35,200 nt of DNA from JAWXCM01 sp034408745 (lineage in GTDB: Bacteria > Acidobacteriota > Terriglobia > Bryobacterales > Bryobacteraceae): positions 1 through 35,200 of the forward strand of contig JAWXCM010000386.1 in NCBI GenBank assembly GCA_034408745.1. The letters are read 5' to 3'. The translations under genes were made by a program, and so were the position numbers. The notes under the pieces were generated by a model, which saw only the letters and a program-made list of their open reading frames with translations, did not search any database and was not told the DNA's origin. Below are positions 1 through 8,318 of this stretch, in pieces; position 1 is the first letter of the stretch, and every line of letters starts with the position of its first letter.

Positions 1-761
1 AGTTCGGGGCCAGGGTTCACGGTGGCGCTGCCGGGTGTGCCTTCGGCGCCTCGACGGTTGTCGAACAGGTTCGCCAGTGCGCGATACTGCTCTGTGATGT
101 CGCGGTAGCGGCCGAGGATGGTGGCCATGAACCCCTCCCGCCTGCGGTAAAGCTCCTGCAGTTCTTTGGTTAGCTGCGCCAGCTGGGCCGCTTTGCCGGA
201 GCCGGTCGATGTATCCTCCCGGAACTTCTTATTGGCAGCTTCGGCGCGGACCAGTTGTTCATTCCTGCGCGCCAGTTCGGCCCGGGCGCCCTCGGCCTGC
301 TGGTTGGCCGATGCCAGTTCCTCCTTCCACGATGCCTCTGCCGCGGCAAGTCGCTTTTCGTCCTGCCTGGCTTTGTCCAGCTGGGTTTGCAACTCCGTGG
401 CTCGCGCCTGCAACTCGTCGATGGTCCCCTGCGCCGACATGAGGGTGTCGCGCAGTTGCTGGACTGTCGCAGTTTCGTCGGCTGCTACCGCGGATGGCTT
501 TGCTCCTCCCGCCCGCGGAGCGCGGCCTCGGACAGCAGGCGCCGGAGGGCTGTCCGGGAGTGACGGAGTTGTCGTTGAGGTCGTGGCCTGCGAACGGAGC
601 TGCTCCACCTGAGACCTGAGCTCGCGGTTCTCAGCCTGTAGTTTCGAGATTAGCTCTCGGTCTGCGGCGTTGTGCGCGTCCCCCTGCCACGGCCGCCACA
701 CAAGGATCGATACACCCGCAACCAGCAGGATCGACAACAGCAGTGCCCATCGCTTACTCAT
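1..761 (-). CDS. Membrane-anchored coiled-coil protein (partial, runs off window)
   Basis: An open frame reads from an ATG at 761 to the window edge without a stop, giving 253 codons. Residues 5-22 form one hydrophobic segment, after Lys-Arg, so this is a signal anchor with the bulk of the protein in the periplasm. Residues about 32-58 and 98-205 are rich in E, Q, R, L and A with heptad-like spacing, predicting long coiled coils. They are separated by a T/S/P-rich linker (about 60-95). A GGAGGAGGG stretch about 10 nt upstream of the ATG is a good ribosome-binding site. The gene starts 25 nt after the VWA gene and is the third member of a minus-strand operon with it and the outer-membrane barrel. 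I recognise no named family; a scaffold role linking inner membrane and envelope partners is inference only. Confidence 0.7.
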   Translation of the reverse strand, partial: MSKRWALLLSILLVAGVSILVWRPWQGDAHNAADRELISKLQAENRELRSQVEQLRSQATTSTTTPSLPDSPPAPAVRGRAPRAGGAKPSAVAADETATVQQLRDTLMSAQGTIDELQARATELQTQLDKARQDEKRLAAAEASWKEELASANQQAEGARAELARRNEQLVRAEAANKKFREDTSTGSGKAAQLAQLTKELQELYRRREGFMATILGRYRDITEQYRALANLFDNRRGAEGTPGSATVNPGPE

Positions 762-786
762 CGGAACCTGACCCTCCTCCCTGCCA

Positions 787-1746
787 CTATTCCTTTGCTT
801 TCCGCAACGTAAAGTGAGAACGGTACGTGAACTTTGTCTGACGGACCGCCGTCCCTGCAGTGTCCGACACCGTGAGATGAACTTCGGCAGATTTACCCGC
901 CGTCTTCTGAAACTCCAGCGTGACCACGTGATGGTTGCGAATGCTGCGCAGGGTATCCTCCACGGCCGCGGGTACTTCGGCAAGGGAACGACACACCACA
1001 GCCGTTCCGCCCGTGGTTACGGAGATCTGCTTCAGCCCGTCCAGATACGCGGTATTGAGGCGGTCGCTGCGCCAGGTGGTGTGCACGATGAACACCGGCG
1101 TGGCTGTCGCGGTCAGGTTCGCGTCTACTTTGGCGATCTTTTCCTGAATCAGTACTTCGGGAAAGCGCCGGCTGAGGTCGCCCGCATCGCTTGAGTTAAT
1201 CACTGGATTCGTGAAGTCTTCCCGGTAGTTAGTAACTTCGCTGTCGGTAAGATACAAAATCGCCACGCGTACCTGGGATCGTGCCACCATGGCGGTTCCT
1301 ATCGAGGCCACCGTTTCCACCGAACTGAGCAATCCTGCTCTGCCCGTCACCGGCAGTTCTTCCACCAGCTTCCGCAGGCGAGCGCGATCCCGGGTGGGAT
1401 CTTCGAGAACGCGCAAAGAATCCTGAGCACGCAACAGGCCCACGTGGACGTTAGGCGGCAGTTTATCCAGCTCTTGCAGGAATGCGGAGGTTGCGCTCTG
1501 CGCCAGTGTAAGGTCGCCGGCCAGGTCAAGAACCACCAGCAGAATCAGGTCGTCCGACGGTTTCGCAACAGACAGCACTTTCGCTGCACTGGCGTTAACC
1601 GTTGCCTGCAAATCCGCCGCGCGGAGTGGCACGTCTGTGTCCGCCATCAACACGGGTACGCGGAGTCGAGCCGGAGAGCTCGGCCCCGGAGTACCGGCGG
1701 TTGCCAGCAGCGCGGTCAACAGGCACAGGGCCACGAGCGTTTGCAC
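787..1746 (-). CDS. Secreted VWA-domain protein, acidobacterial VWFA-related type
   Basis: The 319-residue product begins with a short signal peptide (about 1-18, LVALCLLTALLATAG) and continues as a single von Willebrand factor A fold: a hydrophobic strand LILLVVLDLAGD (about 67-78), a helix, a second strand VRVAILYLTDSE near 160-170, and a C-terminal beta-rich tail. This is the pattern of 'VWFA-related' proteins common in Acidobacteriota. The usual metal-binding DxSxS motif reads D-L-A-G-D (74-78), so the MIDAS site is degenerate and metal-dependent ligand binding is doubtful. Its start lies 5 nt after the stop of the outer-membrane barrel gene, so the two are almost certainly co-transcribed and perhaps translationally coupled. 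Partner and function are unknown; an adhesive or assembly role at the outer membrane is an inference from the neighbourhood. Confidence 0.8.
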   Translation of the reverse strand: MQTLVALCLLTALLATAGTPGPSSPARLRVPVLMADTDVPLRAADLQATVNASAAKVLSVAKPSDDLILLVVLDLAGDLTLAQSATSAFLQELDKLPPNVHVGLLRAQDSLRVLEDPTRDRARLRKLVEELPVTGRAGLLSSVETVASIGTAMVARSQVRVAILYLTDSEVTNYREDFTNPVINSSDAGDLSRRFPEVLIQEKIAKVDANLTATATPVFIVHTTWRSDRLNTAYLDGLKQISVTTGGTAVVCRSLAEVPAAVEDTLRSIRNHHVVTLEFQKTAGKSAEVHLTVSDTAGTAVRQTKFTYRSHFTLRKAKE

Positions 1747-1751
1747 GGTAT

Positions 1752-4505
1752 TCAGAAACTCAGCCTCAGTCCCAGTTGAATCACGCGGCCTCCGCGCGAT
1801 CCCAGGATGCGGCCTGCGTTGACATTGGGAGCGCTGGCGGTGCCGATTACGTTGTCGGGGATTTCCCAGTTGGCGGTGTTGATGAAGTTGAAGCCGGCCG
1901 CGGTGAACTCTACCGCGCGGTCGGGCCCCAGTGCCACCCGCTTCGACACGCTCATGTCGTAGTTCTGGCTTCCGGGGTTGCGTAGCGACGGATGCGTCCG
2001 GGAGCCGTTACCCATGCTGAAATCCTCCGGCTGTACAAACGCCGCGGGGTTGAACCACAGAGCCGGACCCTGATCCGCCACATGTGGATCCACATTCGGC
2101 ACGACGTCTACGTTGACCGCGGTAAGCACACCGCCCGTGTTGTTGAACTGCGGTCTGAGATAGATGGGGCCGCCGCTGTAGAGGATGGCGCTGCCGCTTA
2201 CGGACCAGCCATTGGCCAGGTAGCGGGTCCAGTCCGTCGAACTCAGAAACGCGCGATTGGTTCCAAACGGCAGCTCGTAGGCGTAAGTCACCTGGAGTCG
2301 GTGCGGCACCTGACCGGGAGTTAGTGCCCATTCGTTTTCCCGGTTGAAGTAATCCTGTCGTCCGTAAGGTCCCGAGTAATCGTCCATTTGTTTCGAAAAC
2401 TCGTAGTAAGCGGTGAAGGACAGCCCCATCGATGCTCGCTTTTCCAGCCGGATGAACGCCGCGTCGCGTTGATACCGGCCCACCGGCGAGGAGCTGTACA
2501 CATCGAAGCCCTTGTATTGCGGGTACGGGCGCAGGGACCGGTTGAACGCTTCGTCATTCAGCAGATCTCGGAAGGTAAGGTTGTCAGGGTGAATCGCGTT
2601 TGGGTTCGAGGCGCTGTTACTTACTGCCAGGTTATGTCCGCCCGCGTAAGTCAGCCCAACCGTCGCCACAGTCGAGAAGGGTAGCTCGCGTTGCAGTGTT
2701 AGCGAGGCGGACTGGTACGTGGGCACACGTGCGCTCCGGTCCATCAGATCGGCAATGGTGTTGTCAGCCGATTCCGGCCGCAGATCGGGAGCGGTACGTT
2801 GCACCGCGGGAAGGCCATTGCGCAGCGTGCCCACGGGCTCCAGCTGCACGTTGGGTGAGATCCATGTTGGGTACAGATTGAAGCCCTGTGTGCCCCACTG
2901 CCCGTCGTAGATCGGAACGGACGAGAAGCTTCGGTCGAAGGCTGCCCGCACCACGGTGCGCGATCCGCCACCCGGGTTCCAGACGAGGCTCGCGCGCGGC
3001 TCCACCCGAACCGTGATCGGCTGAAAACCACGAGGCTCGCCGTTACGTCCCGCGGCGATCAGGATGCCCTTGCGGAGGTCGATGGTGGATTGTCTGTCGT
3101 ACTTCTCCGTGCGCGGCGTGGTCACTTCCACGTTCGTGCCGACGCTGATCAGCAGGCCTTTGCGCACCTCGTATTCTTCACGCACGCTGATGCTGGCGGC
3201 GCTGCGCCGGAAGTAGGAGGGCGACGAAACGATGCTGCTCTCCGCATACTCCGGCTGGCCGAGCAGGAAGCTGGCAAAACCCTGACCTGTGTTGACGATC
3301 CCCGGCAGGCTGGTCAGGCCCGAACCGAATCTGTAATGGGCCGCCGGGTATTGCGGCCAGAAGGTGTTCACGCGATAGCGTACGAACTGCGCCGTGCCTC
3401 GAAGCGCGTGCTTACCGCGCCTGGTGGAAAGCGAATCGGTGGCGACGAAGGTGGTCCGGGCGCTCTTCAGATTCGGATACGCGCGGCCCATCCCGAGGTA
3501 GGGTGAGATGGAATATACGGGGAACATCTCACCGTCTCGTCCAGTGCGCGAGGTGTCGGAAGAGACCCGGAATGTCGCTGTGTTGACCGTGTGCGACGAG
3601 AAGGTGAGAACGTGATCGACCACTGCGCGTCGGCTGGCGAACGTGCGATCCACGGGACCCGGGTTAGCGACGTTGGGAAATAGCTTCGCCGCGCCCAGCA
3701 GGCCGTTGGAGAAGGCGAGCTCGGTGCTGACCCTGCTGCGCTCGGTGAGCGTGTGGTCCACTTTGGAAATCATGCCGTTTGCCACGTTGGTTTCCGGGGA
3801 GTTAACGAAGTAGTTATTGCGAAAGAACGGACCGACGTTTGTGTTCGGCTTCGGGTAAAGCGCGAGGGCGCTTTGTGCCACCGGATCGAGGCGGGTCGAG
3901 GGAATGCGGTTCTCCGGAAACGGCGAGCGCAGGTACTTGAGGTTCGTCAGCGAGACGGCCTCCCCTGCATGGAAGTTCGGGTTCAGCGTGGTGCTGTCCG
4001 GGTCGTAGATCGGCAAGGAAGCGCCCGCGGAGTCGACTGTAGCTGAGTAGTCGCCAGTGCGTTCGTCGAGGGTAGGGACCGTGTACAGGTACGTGCGCGA
4101 GATGCGCTCCCGGACGCCTTCATAGGAGATGGAGACGAAGGTGGTGCGGCTGCCGTCGTAGAGGCGTGGGATGACCAGCGGACCGCCCGCGTTGAATCCG
4201 AACTGATTGCGCCGCAGCAGGTTCTTCGTGCCACCGCGCTGCCGGATCTCATGCCGCACGGCGTCGAGCACATCGTTGCGCAGGTTCTCGTAGAGCCGGC
4301 CATGCCATGATCGAAGAAAGCTGGCTGGCGCCTTTTTGGGCGCGCCGCTACCCTCTCCGCGCAGCCCGAGGCTCGCCGTCTGGACGCGAAACACCTCAAT
4401 CGCGCGTTCCGCCTCCGTGACAGGGGGAGCGGGCTTCGTCTGTGCCAACAGGGTCGGGCTTACGAAGATCAGCCAGGCAAGTAGAGCCGGAACGATCTGC
4501 CTCAC
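1752..4505 (-). CDS. TonB-dependent receptor-like outer-membrane barrel (Oar-like), reduced N-terminus
   Basis: A 917-residue protein with a signal peptide (1-21, ending LLAQ) and the conserved blocks of acidobacterial Oar-like TonB-dependent receptors: IEVFRVQTAS (about 36-45), HGRLYENLRNDVLDA, NLLRRNQFGFNAGGPLV, a DGSRTTFVSISYEG strand, many amphipathic strands and a terminal ...LGLRLSF with the C-terminal Phe used for barrel insertion. Family members usually have 1000-1200 residues with a carboxypeptidase-regulatory-like domain followed by a full plug; here only about 15 residues separate the signal peptide from the second half of the plug, so the regulatory domain, first half of the plug and any TonB box are missing. 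The start is GTG at 4505; the next stop-bounded context offers no better one. A TAAGCT hexamer 6 nt upstream suggests a leaderless start. It heads an operon with the VWA and coiled-coil genes. Confidence 0.85.
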   Translation of the reverse strand: MRQIVPALLAWLIFVSPTLLAQTKPAPPVTEAERAIEVFRVQTASLGLRGEGSGAPKKAPASFLRSWHGRLYENLRNDVLDAVRHEIRQRGGTKNLLRRNQFGFNAGGPLVIPRLYDGSRTTFVSISYEGVRERISRTYLYTVPTLDERTGDYSATVDSAGASLPIYDPDSTTLNPNFHAGEAVSLTNLKYLRSPFPENRIPSTRLDPVAQSALALYPKPNTNVGPFFRNNYFVNSPETNVANGMISKVDHTLTERSRVSTELAFSNGLLGAAKLFPNVANPGPVDRTFASRRAVVDHVLTFSSHTVNTATFRVSSDTSRTGRDGEMFPVYSISPYLGMGRAYPNLKSARTTFVATDSLSTRRGKHALRGTAQFVRYRVNTFWPQYPAAHYRFGSGLTSLPGIVNTGQGFASFLLGQPEYAESSIVSSPSYFRRSAASISVREEYEVRKGLLISVGTNVEVTTPRTEKYDRQSTIDLRKGILIAAGRNGEPRGFQPITVRVEPRASLVWNPGGGSRTVVRAAFDRSFSSVPIYDGQWGTQGFNLYPTWISPNVQLEPVGTLRNGLPAVQRTAPDLRPESADNTIADLMDRSARVPTYQSASLTLQRELPFSTVATVGLTYAGGHNLAVSNSASNPNAIHPDNLTFRDLLNDEAFNRSLRPYPQYKGFDVYSSSPVGRYQRDAAFIRLEKRASMGLSFTAYYEFSKQMDDYSGPYGRQDYFNRENEWALTPGQVPHRLQVTYAYELPFGTNRAFLSSTDWTRYLANGWSVSGSAILYSGGPIYLRPQFNNTGGVLTAVNVDVVPNVDPHVADQGPALWFNPAAFVQPEDFSMGNGSRTHPSLRNPGSQNYDMSVSKRVALGPDRAVEFTAAGFNFINTANWEIPDNVIGTASAPNVNAGRILGSRGGRVIQLGLRLSF

Positions 4506-4511
4506 ATCTTG

Positions 4512-4517
4512 AGCTTA
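4512..4517 (-). promoter_or_regulatory. Candidate -10 (TAAGCT) for leaderless start of the barrel gene
   Basis: On the minus strand TAAGCT is followed by six bases and then the GTG start at 4505. That spacing places the expected transcription start on the first base of the start codon. No Shine-Dalgarno sequence is present. The hexamer matches TANNNT only loosely, so this is the weakest of the leaderless candidates. Confidence 0.3.
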
Positions 4518-4564
4518 ACCGCCTGGGGTGAGCCGTGCGGATCGAGGAGGGCTCAGCGCGAGAA

Positions 4565-4900
4565 CTACCAGGCCAAAAACACCACATCAAACGCGAAAAG
4601 CGAACCGAATATCCATTTATTGTTTCGGGCCAGCCATTCCGGCAGGTATATGTCGAAGTTCGCGGACCGCTCGTCAGTGTACTGTGACGCACGGTCAGTA
4701 AGCGGACAGCGACCACGATTCAGAGCGAGCACCACGCACTCTACGGACACAAACCCCGCCAGCAACTCAGCCCAGAAGAACCGGCGCAGTGCCGAAGCAA
4801 CTGGAATCAGAACAATGCACGCCACAAAAAACAGCCACACCGCCGTGTGCAGCGCTTTCACCATGGTGAGTTTCCGCCGCCGCTCCCCGGTCGCTTCCAT
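4565..4900 (-). CDS. Small conserved membrane protein, three predicted TM segments
   Basis: The 111-residue product has hydrophobic segments at about 16-37 (HTAVWLFFVACIVLIPVASA), 42-60 and 94-111, joined by a polar loop with the striking run RCPLTDRASQYTDE followed by NFDIYLPEWLARNNK. I have seen this loop in a family of ~110-residue uncharacterised bacterial membrane proteins resembling DUF2784, but cannot name a function. Two starts are possible: ATG at 4900 (TATCCT 8 nt upstream) or ATG at 4864 directly before VKALHT; neither has a convincing ribosome-binding site, and family members tend to start close to the second. It lies 59 nt upstream of the barrel gene on the same strand, so it may be part of the same unit, although the barrel gene has its own putative promoter. 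Confidence 0.7.
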   Translation of the reverse strand: MEATGERRRKLTMVKALHTAVWLFFVACIVLIPVASALRRFFWAELLAGFVSVECVVLALNRGRCPLTDRASQYTDERSANFDIYLPEWLARNNKWIFGSLFAFDVVFLAW

Positions 4901-4966
4901 GTAGCTGGAGGATATCAGTGTCTGGACTCCCGGGCGGAGTAAGAGATAATCCCTCAGAGACCTACG

Positions 4967-6238
4967 ATGACGAAGCTTCTACTCCCCATCCTGTTCGCGT
5001 CGCTGGCGTGCCCGCTTATGCGTGGCAGTGAGAACTGGCCGCAGTTTCGAGGGCCGGATGGTACCGGCCATTCGGATTCGAGTGGACTGCCGCTGAAGTG
5101 GAGTGAAACCCAGAACGTCGTCTGGAAAACCCCCATTCACGACCGCGGCTGGTCGTCGCCAGTCGTCTATGGAAACCAGATCTGGCTGACGTCGGCTACC
5201 AAAGACGGCACGCAGCTGTTCGTCATCTGCATCGACCGCGAAACAGGGAAAGTCATTCGCGACTGGAAGCTCTTTGACGTCGGGAAGCCGCAGTTCGCTC
5301 ATGCCTTCAACACCCATGCATCGCCTACCGCGGTGATCGAGGAGGGCAGAGTCTACATCACCTTCGGATCCGCGGGCACTGCCGCCATCGATACCAAGAC
5401 ATTCAAGGTTCTGTGGGAACGGCGCGACATCGAATGCAATCACTTTCGCGGCGCGGGCTCCTCACCAGTCATTTTCCAGAACCTGCTGCTGATGCATTTC
5501 GATGGCAGCGACCACCAGTTCGCAATGGCGCTCGACAAGAAGACAGGCAAGACGGTCTGGCTCACGAAGCGATCCATCGACTTTCAGGACCTGGACCAGA
5601 ACGGCAAGCCTGCCGCCGAGGGCGACCTTCGCAAAGCCTTCTCCACCCCTCAGGTCGAACGCATCAATGGCCGGTGGGAGATGATCAGCCTCGGGGCAAA
5701 GGCGGCATACGGCTACGATCCATTTACGGGTAAGGAACTGTGGCGTGTGGAAGAGCGAGCCCAGCACTCCGCCAGCACCAGGCCCGTGCTCGGACACGGG
5801 ATGATCTTCTTTCCCACCGGCTTTTCGGCCGGACAGCTCCTGGCGGTGCGAACCGGCGGCAACGGACTGATCACCGACACCCATGTCCAGTGGAAGGTGA
5901 AGCGAGGCGTGCCCAACAAGCCGTCTGTGCTGCTGGTCGGCGACCTGATCTACATGATTGGCGACACAGGCATCGCCAGTTGTATCGACGCCAAAACTGG
6001 TGAACAGGTCTGGCAACAGCGCATTGGCGGCGAGTATTCGGCCTCGCCAGTATATGCCGATGGCCGCCTCTGGTTCTTCAGCGAGGACGGCAAGACGACC
6101 GTGCTGAAGCCAGGAAGAGTCTTCGAGCAGGTCGGCGAAAACCGGCTCGAGGACGGCTTTCTGGCATCACCGGCAATCGCGGGTAAGGCGTTCTATCTGC
6201 GAACGCGAACCCACCTGTACCGCATCGAAGAGAAGTAG
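4967..6238 (+). CDS. Secreted PQQ-like beta-propeller repeat protein
   Basis: A 423-residue protein with an N-terminal signal peptide (about 1-20) followed immediately by the hallmark NWPQFRGPDGTGHS of BamB/PQQ-like propeller proteins that are abundant in Acidobacteriota and Planctomycetota. Repeating blades with the typical 'ALD..TGK.VW' motif are visible: CIDRETGKVIRDW, AIDTKTFKVLWE, ALDKKTGKTVWL, GYDPFTGKELWRV, CIDAKTGEQVWQQ, giving a seven- or eight-bladed propeller. No dehydrogenase catalytic residues were recognised, so it is more likely a structural or binding propeller than a PQQ enzyme. A GATAAT hexamer 16 nt upstream of the ATG could be a -10 element with a roughly ten-base leader. 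It stands alone: the neighbours are divergent on the left and a degraded toxin gene on the right. Confidence 0.88.
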   Translation: MTKLLLPILFASLACPLMRGSENWPQFRGPDGTGHSDSSGLPLKWSETQNVVWKTPIHDRGWSSPVVYGNQIWLTSATKDGTQLFVICIDRETGKVIRDWKLFDVGKPQFAHAFNTHASPTAVIEEGRVYITFGSAGTAAIDTKTFKVLWERRDIECNHFRGAGSSPVIFQNLLLMHFDGSDHQFAMALDKKTGKTVWLTKRSIDFQDLDQNGKPAAEGDLRKAFSTPQVERINGRWEMISLGAKAAYGYDPFTGKELWRVEERAQHSASTRPVLGHGMIFFPTGFSAGQLLAVRTGGNGLITDTHVQWKVKRGVPNKPSVLLVGDLIYMIGDTGIASCIDAKTGEQVWQQRIGGEYSASPVYADGRLWFFSEDGKTTVLKPGRVFEQVGENRLEDGFLASPAIAGKAFYLRTRTHLYRIEEK

Positions 6239-6670
6239 CTGAAACCACTCCGGCGTAAACCCGAAGGAAGTTATGTCGGCCAACCGCTTTACGGAAGGTC
6301 TTCAAGATCGCGCAGGATCGCGGCCATGACGGCTGGTCAGGTCGGTGCGCCGGTGTCCCTGATGGGGAATGGAACCAGGCCACTGATGGCGCGGTGAATG
6401 TCGTCCAGCACGCGGTGCGCTGCGTCCGGGCTGTGTTGCCAGATATACCGGCAACGGCGTCCTGCACCAGCTCGTGTCAGTGTCCGAATAGATGTCGCCA
6501 AAGACATAAATGCGAGTAACGGACACTGGACCCTCGGCCGGTATTCCGGGCAGTCAGGCAAATCGCTGAGGCAGCAAGGACGAAGAGAAATCGCATCCGG
6601 ACGTTATCGGATCCAGTCTCGACCGGGTACCTGCTCCTGGACTCTCAGTGAGAATAGACTCAGACTCCCA
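6239..6670. other. Intergenic stretch with toxin relic and no intact gene
   Basis: Apart from the ParE-like relic at its left part, I see no gene here. A plus-strand frame is open from 6398 into the downstream dehydratase gene, but its first 91 codons (Ser/Arg/Gln-rich, no domain) look non-coding and overlap the relic. TAGACT at 6655-6660, 10 nt before the ATG at 6671, may be the -10 element of the dehydratase gene. Confidence 0.5.
6289..6460 (-). pseudogene. ParE/RelE-family toxin remnant (frameshifted, internally deleted)
   Basis: Read on the minus strand, one frame gives RYIWQ-HSPDAAHRVLDDIHRAI then SGLVPFP, and after one missing base in a run of Cs near 6368 another frame continues HQGHRRTDLTS; this joined string is the classic core of ParE-type ribonuclease/gyrase toxins. 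A third frame supplies an AAILRDLEDLP ending with TAA at 6289-6291, which resembles the family C-terminus. The first ~15 residues, a few residues after IWQ, and about 20 residues of the C-terminal half are absent. No antitoxin is recognisable next to it. I see this as the decayed relic of a toxin-antitoxin module; it cannot encode a working toxin as it stands. Confidence 0.55.
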
Positions 6671-8065
6671 ATGAAGCTCAGCCACAGGATCAACTCGCTC
6701 GAAGTTCTGGACATTCGGTATCCGACGGTCCGCATGGGAATGGCGGGTTCCGACCCGCGTCACCTCGCTCCCAATTACTCCTGTGCGGCTGTGATACTGC
6801 GAACGGATACCGGGCTCGAAGGTCGCTCGCTGGTCTTCACGGCTGGCGACGGCACCCAAATCCAGAAGGTGGCCATTGAGGCGCTCCAGCGGTTCGTTGT
6901 CGGCCTGGATCTTCAGGAATTCATCAGCGAGCCCGGACTCTTTTCGCAGGCTCTGGCCGAGCACCATCAGTTGCGCTGGCTGGCACTCGGCACGTACCGG
7001 ATGGCCGTCGGCAGCATTGTGAACGCGCTCTGGGACTTGTGGGCGAAGGCGGAGCGCGTGCCCATGTGGCAGTTGCTGACCAGCCTGTCTCCGCAAAAGA
7101 TTGTCCAGTGCATCGACTTCCACCATTTACGCGACGCGCTAACCGAAGATGAGTTGCTGGAGATGCTGGAATCGCGCACGGCTGACAGGGAGCGGAATCT
7201 GGCGCGCCTTCAGAAGGAAGGGCCACGGGTCTACAGCACAGCCGGATGGTCCGGCCGGCCGCTTTCGGAAGTTCGCGAGTTGTGCAGCCGTTTGTACCGC
7301 CAGGGCACTCGTGCGTTTAAGGCGAAGGTCGGCCGGGGTCAGCAGTATGACCGGGCCCGCGCTTTGGCAGAGGATCGACTGATGCTGAACGCGATTCGCG
7401 AATCCACTGGCTCCGACGCGCAGCTGCTTACCGACGCAAACCAGAATCTCGGCGACTGGCGCAACGCTGCCGCGTACATGCTGGAACTGGCCGAGTACAA
7501 GCCGCTCTTCATCGAAGAAGCGATTGCGTATAACGACGTCATCGGGTACATCCGCCTGGCCGAAGCCCTGGCTCCCGCAGGCATCGGTGTGGCTGGCGGG
7601 GAGCAGGCTCCGGACGCAGTCACCTTCAAACAAATGCTGGCCGGAGGCGGACTGACGCATTGCCAGATCGACGGAGCTCGCGTGGGCGGAGTAAACGAGT
7701 TGTTCGCCATTATCGCGATGGCGGCGAAGTATGGCGTTCCGGTATGTCCTCACAGCGGCGGCATTGGGTTAGGCCAGCTGGTCGGCCCGCTGTCCGTGTT
7801 CGACCAGGCGTGGTTTGGCAGTGAAGGGCGGCTGCTGGAGTATCTCGAATTCCTCCAGGCGGGCGTGTTTCGACATCCACTGCAGATTCGGGATGGCCGC
7901 TACGTTCTGCCTTCGGCCGTGGGATGGGGCCTCGAGATGGAGGATGGCTTCGTCGCGCGATACCGCTATCCCGAGGGTCCCGACACAGCGAATTCGGAGG
8001 AAGCCGACCGGGTCGCGGCTGCGCAGCCAGGAGCACCGCCCTACGTTCGGTACTGGGTGTCGTAG
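6671..8065 (+). CDS. fucD: L-fuconate dehydratase-like enzyme (enolase superfamily, mandelate racemase subgroup)
   Basis: A 464-residue member of the enolase superfamily that closely follows the FucD pattern. The N-terminal capping domain (IRYPTVRMGMAGSDPRHL, YSCAAVILRTD) leads into the barrel with the KxK pair at K217/K219 (FKAKVG), metal ligands in TDANQN, FIEEAIAYND and GGEQAPDAV, and the general base His in CPHSGGIGLGQLV; the SGGIG and VNELFAI segments are also typical. All catalytic residues are therefore present. The family dehydrates L-fuconate to 2-keto-3-deoxy-L-fuconate in the non-phosphorylating L-fucose pathway. I chose ATG 6671 because homology begins there (MKLSHRINSLEVLDIRYPTVR) and it gives a normal length; the upstream in-frame extension overlaps a pseudogene. 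No other fucose genes are adjacent, so it may act on a related acid sugar. Confidence 0.88.
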   Translation: MKLSHRINSLEVLDIRYPTVRMGMAGSDPRHLAPNYSCAAVILRTDTGLEGRSLVFTAGDGTQIQKVAIEALQRFVVGLDLQEFISEPGLFSQALAEHHQLRWLALGTYRMAVGSIVNALWDLWAKAERVPMWQLLTSLSPQKIVQCIDFHHLRDALTEDELLEMLESRTADRERNLARLQKEGPRVYSTAGWSGRPLSEVRELCSRLYRQGTRAFKAKVGRGQQYDRARALAEDRLMLNAIRESTGSDAQLLTDANQNLGDWRNAAAYMLELAEYKPLFIEEAIAYNDVIGYIRLAEALAPAGIGVAGGEQAPDAVTFKQMLAGGGLTHCQIDGARVGGVNELFAIIAMAAKYGVPVCPHSGGIGLGQLVGPLSVFDQAWFGSEGRLLEYLEFLQAGVFRHPLQIRDGRYVLPSAVGWGLEMEDGFVARYRYPEGPDTANSEEADRVAAAQPGAPPYVRYWVS

Positions 8066-8144
8066 ATCGCGCGATTACAAAACTTGCACAAAAAACTGAC
8101 CTCCTTTTGCTTCGCGCTGCGCGTCTCTTAACTGGACGGTCATT

Positions 8145-8318
8145 ATGCGAATGCTCGGAAGTCTGATCACGTTTGTTCTGCTGGTGTTCTCAGTGCACTG
8201 TATGATCTTTGCGCTGAATCCCGGCATAGCCGACGTGCGGCATGCGCCTGTCCGCGCGGGCAAAAGCGCGTCGGCCGTGCTGCCAGTCGCCAGTCAGCTG
8301 ACGTCCGTCCAGAGGTAA
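8145..8318 (+). CDS. Possible small membrane or secreted peptide (57 aa)
   Basis: An ATG at 8145 opens a 57-codon frame with a very hydrophobic N-terminus (LGSLITFVLLVFSVHCMIFAL, residues 4-24) followed by a short polar tail (NPGIADVRHAPVRAGKSASA...). It follows fucD by 79 nt on the same strand and its end overlaps the last 25 bases of the convergent WD40 fragment. There is no clear ribosome-binding site and no family I recognise, so this may equally be a chance frame. Confidence 0.3.
   Translation: MRMLGSLITFVLLVFSVHCMIFALNPGIADVRHAPVRAGKSASAVLPVASQLTSVQR

Noticed and set aside
166..612. Ser/Ala-rich 148-codon plus-strand frame at the left edge
   Set aside because: Antisense of the coiled-coil gene, which has a signal anchor, heptad pattern, ribosome-binding site and operon context.
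6398..6670. 91-codon N-terminal extension of the fuconate dehydratase
   Set aside because: No homology, overlaps the ParE relic, and would make the enzyme much longer than its family.
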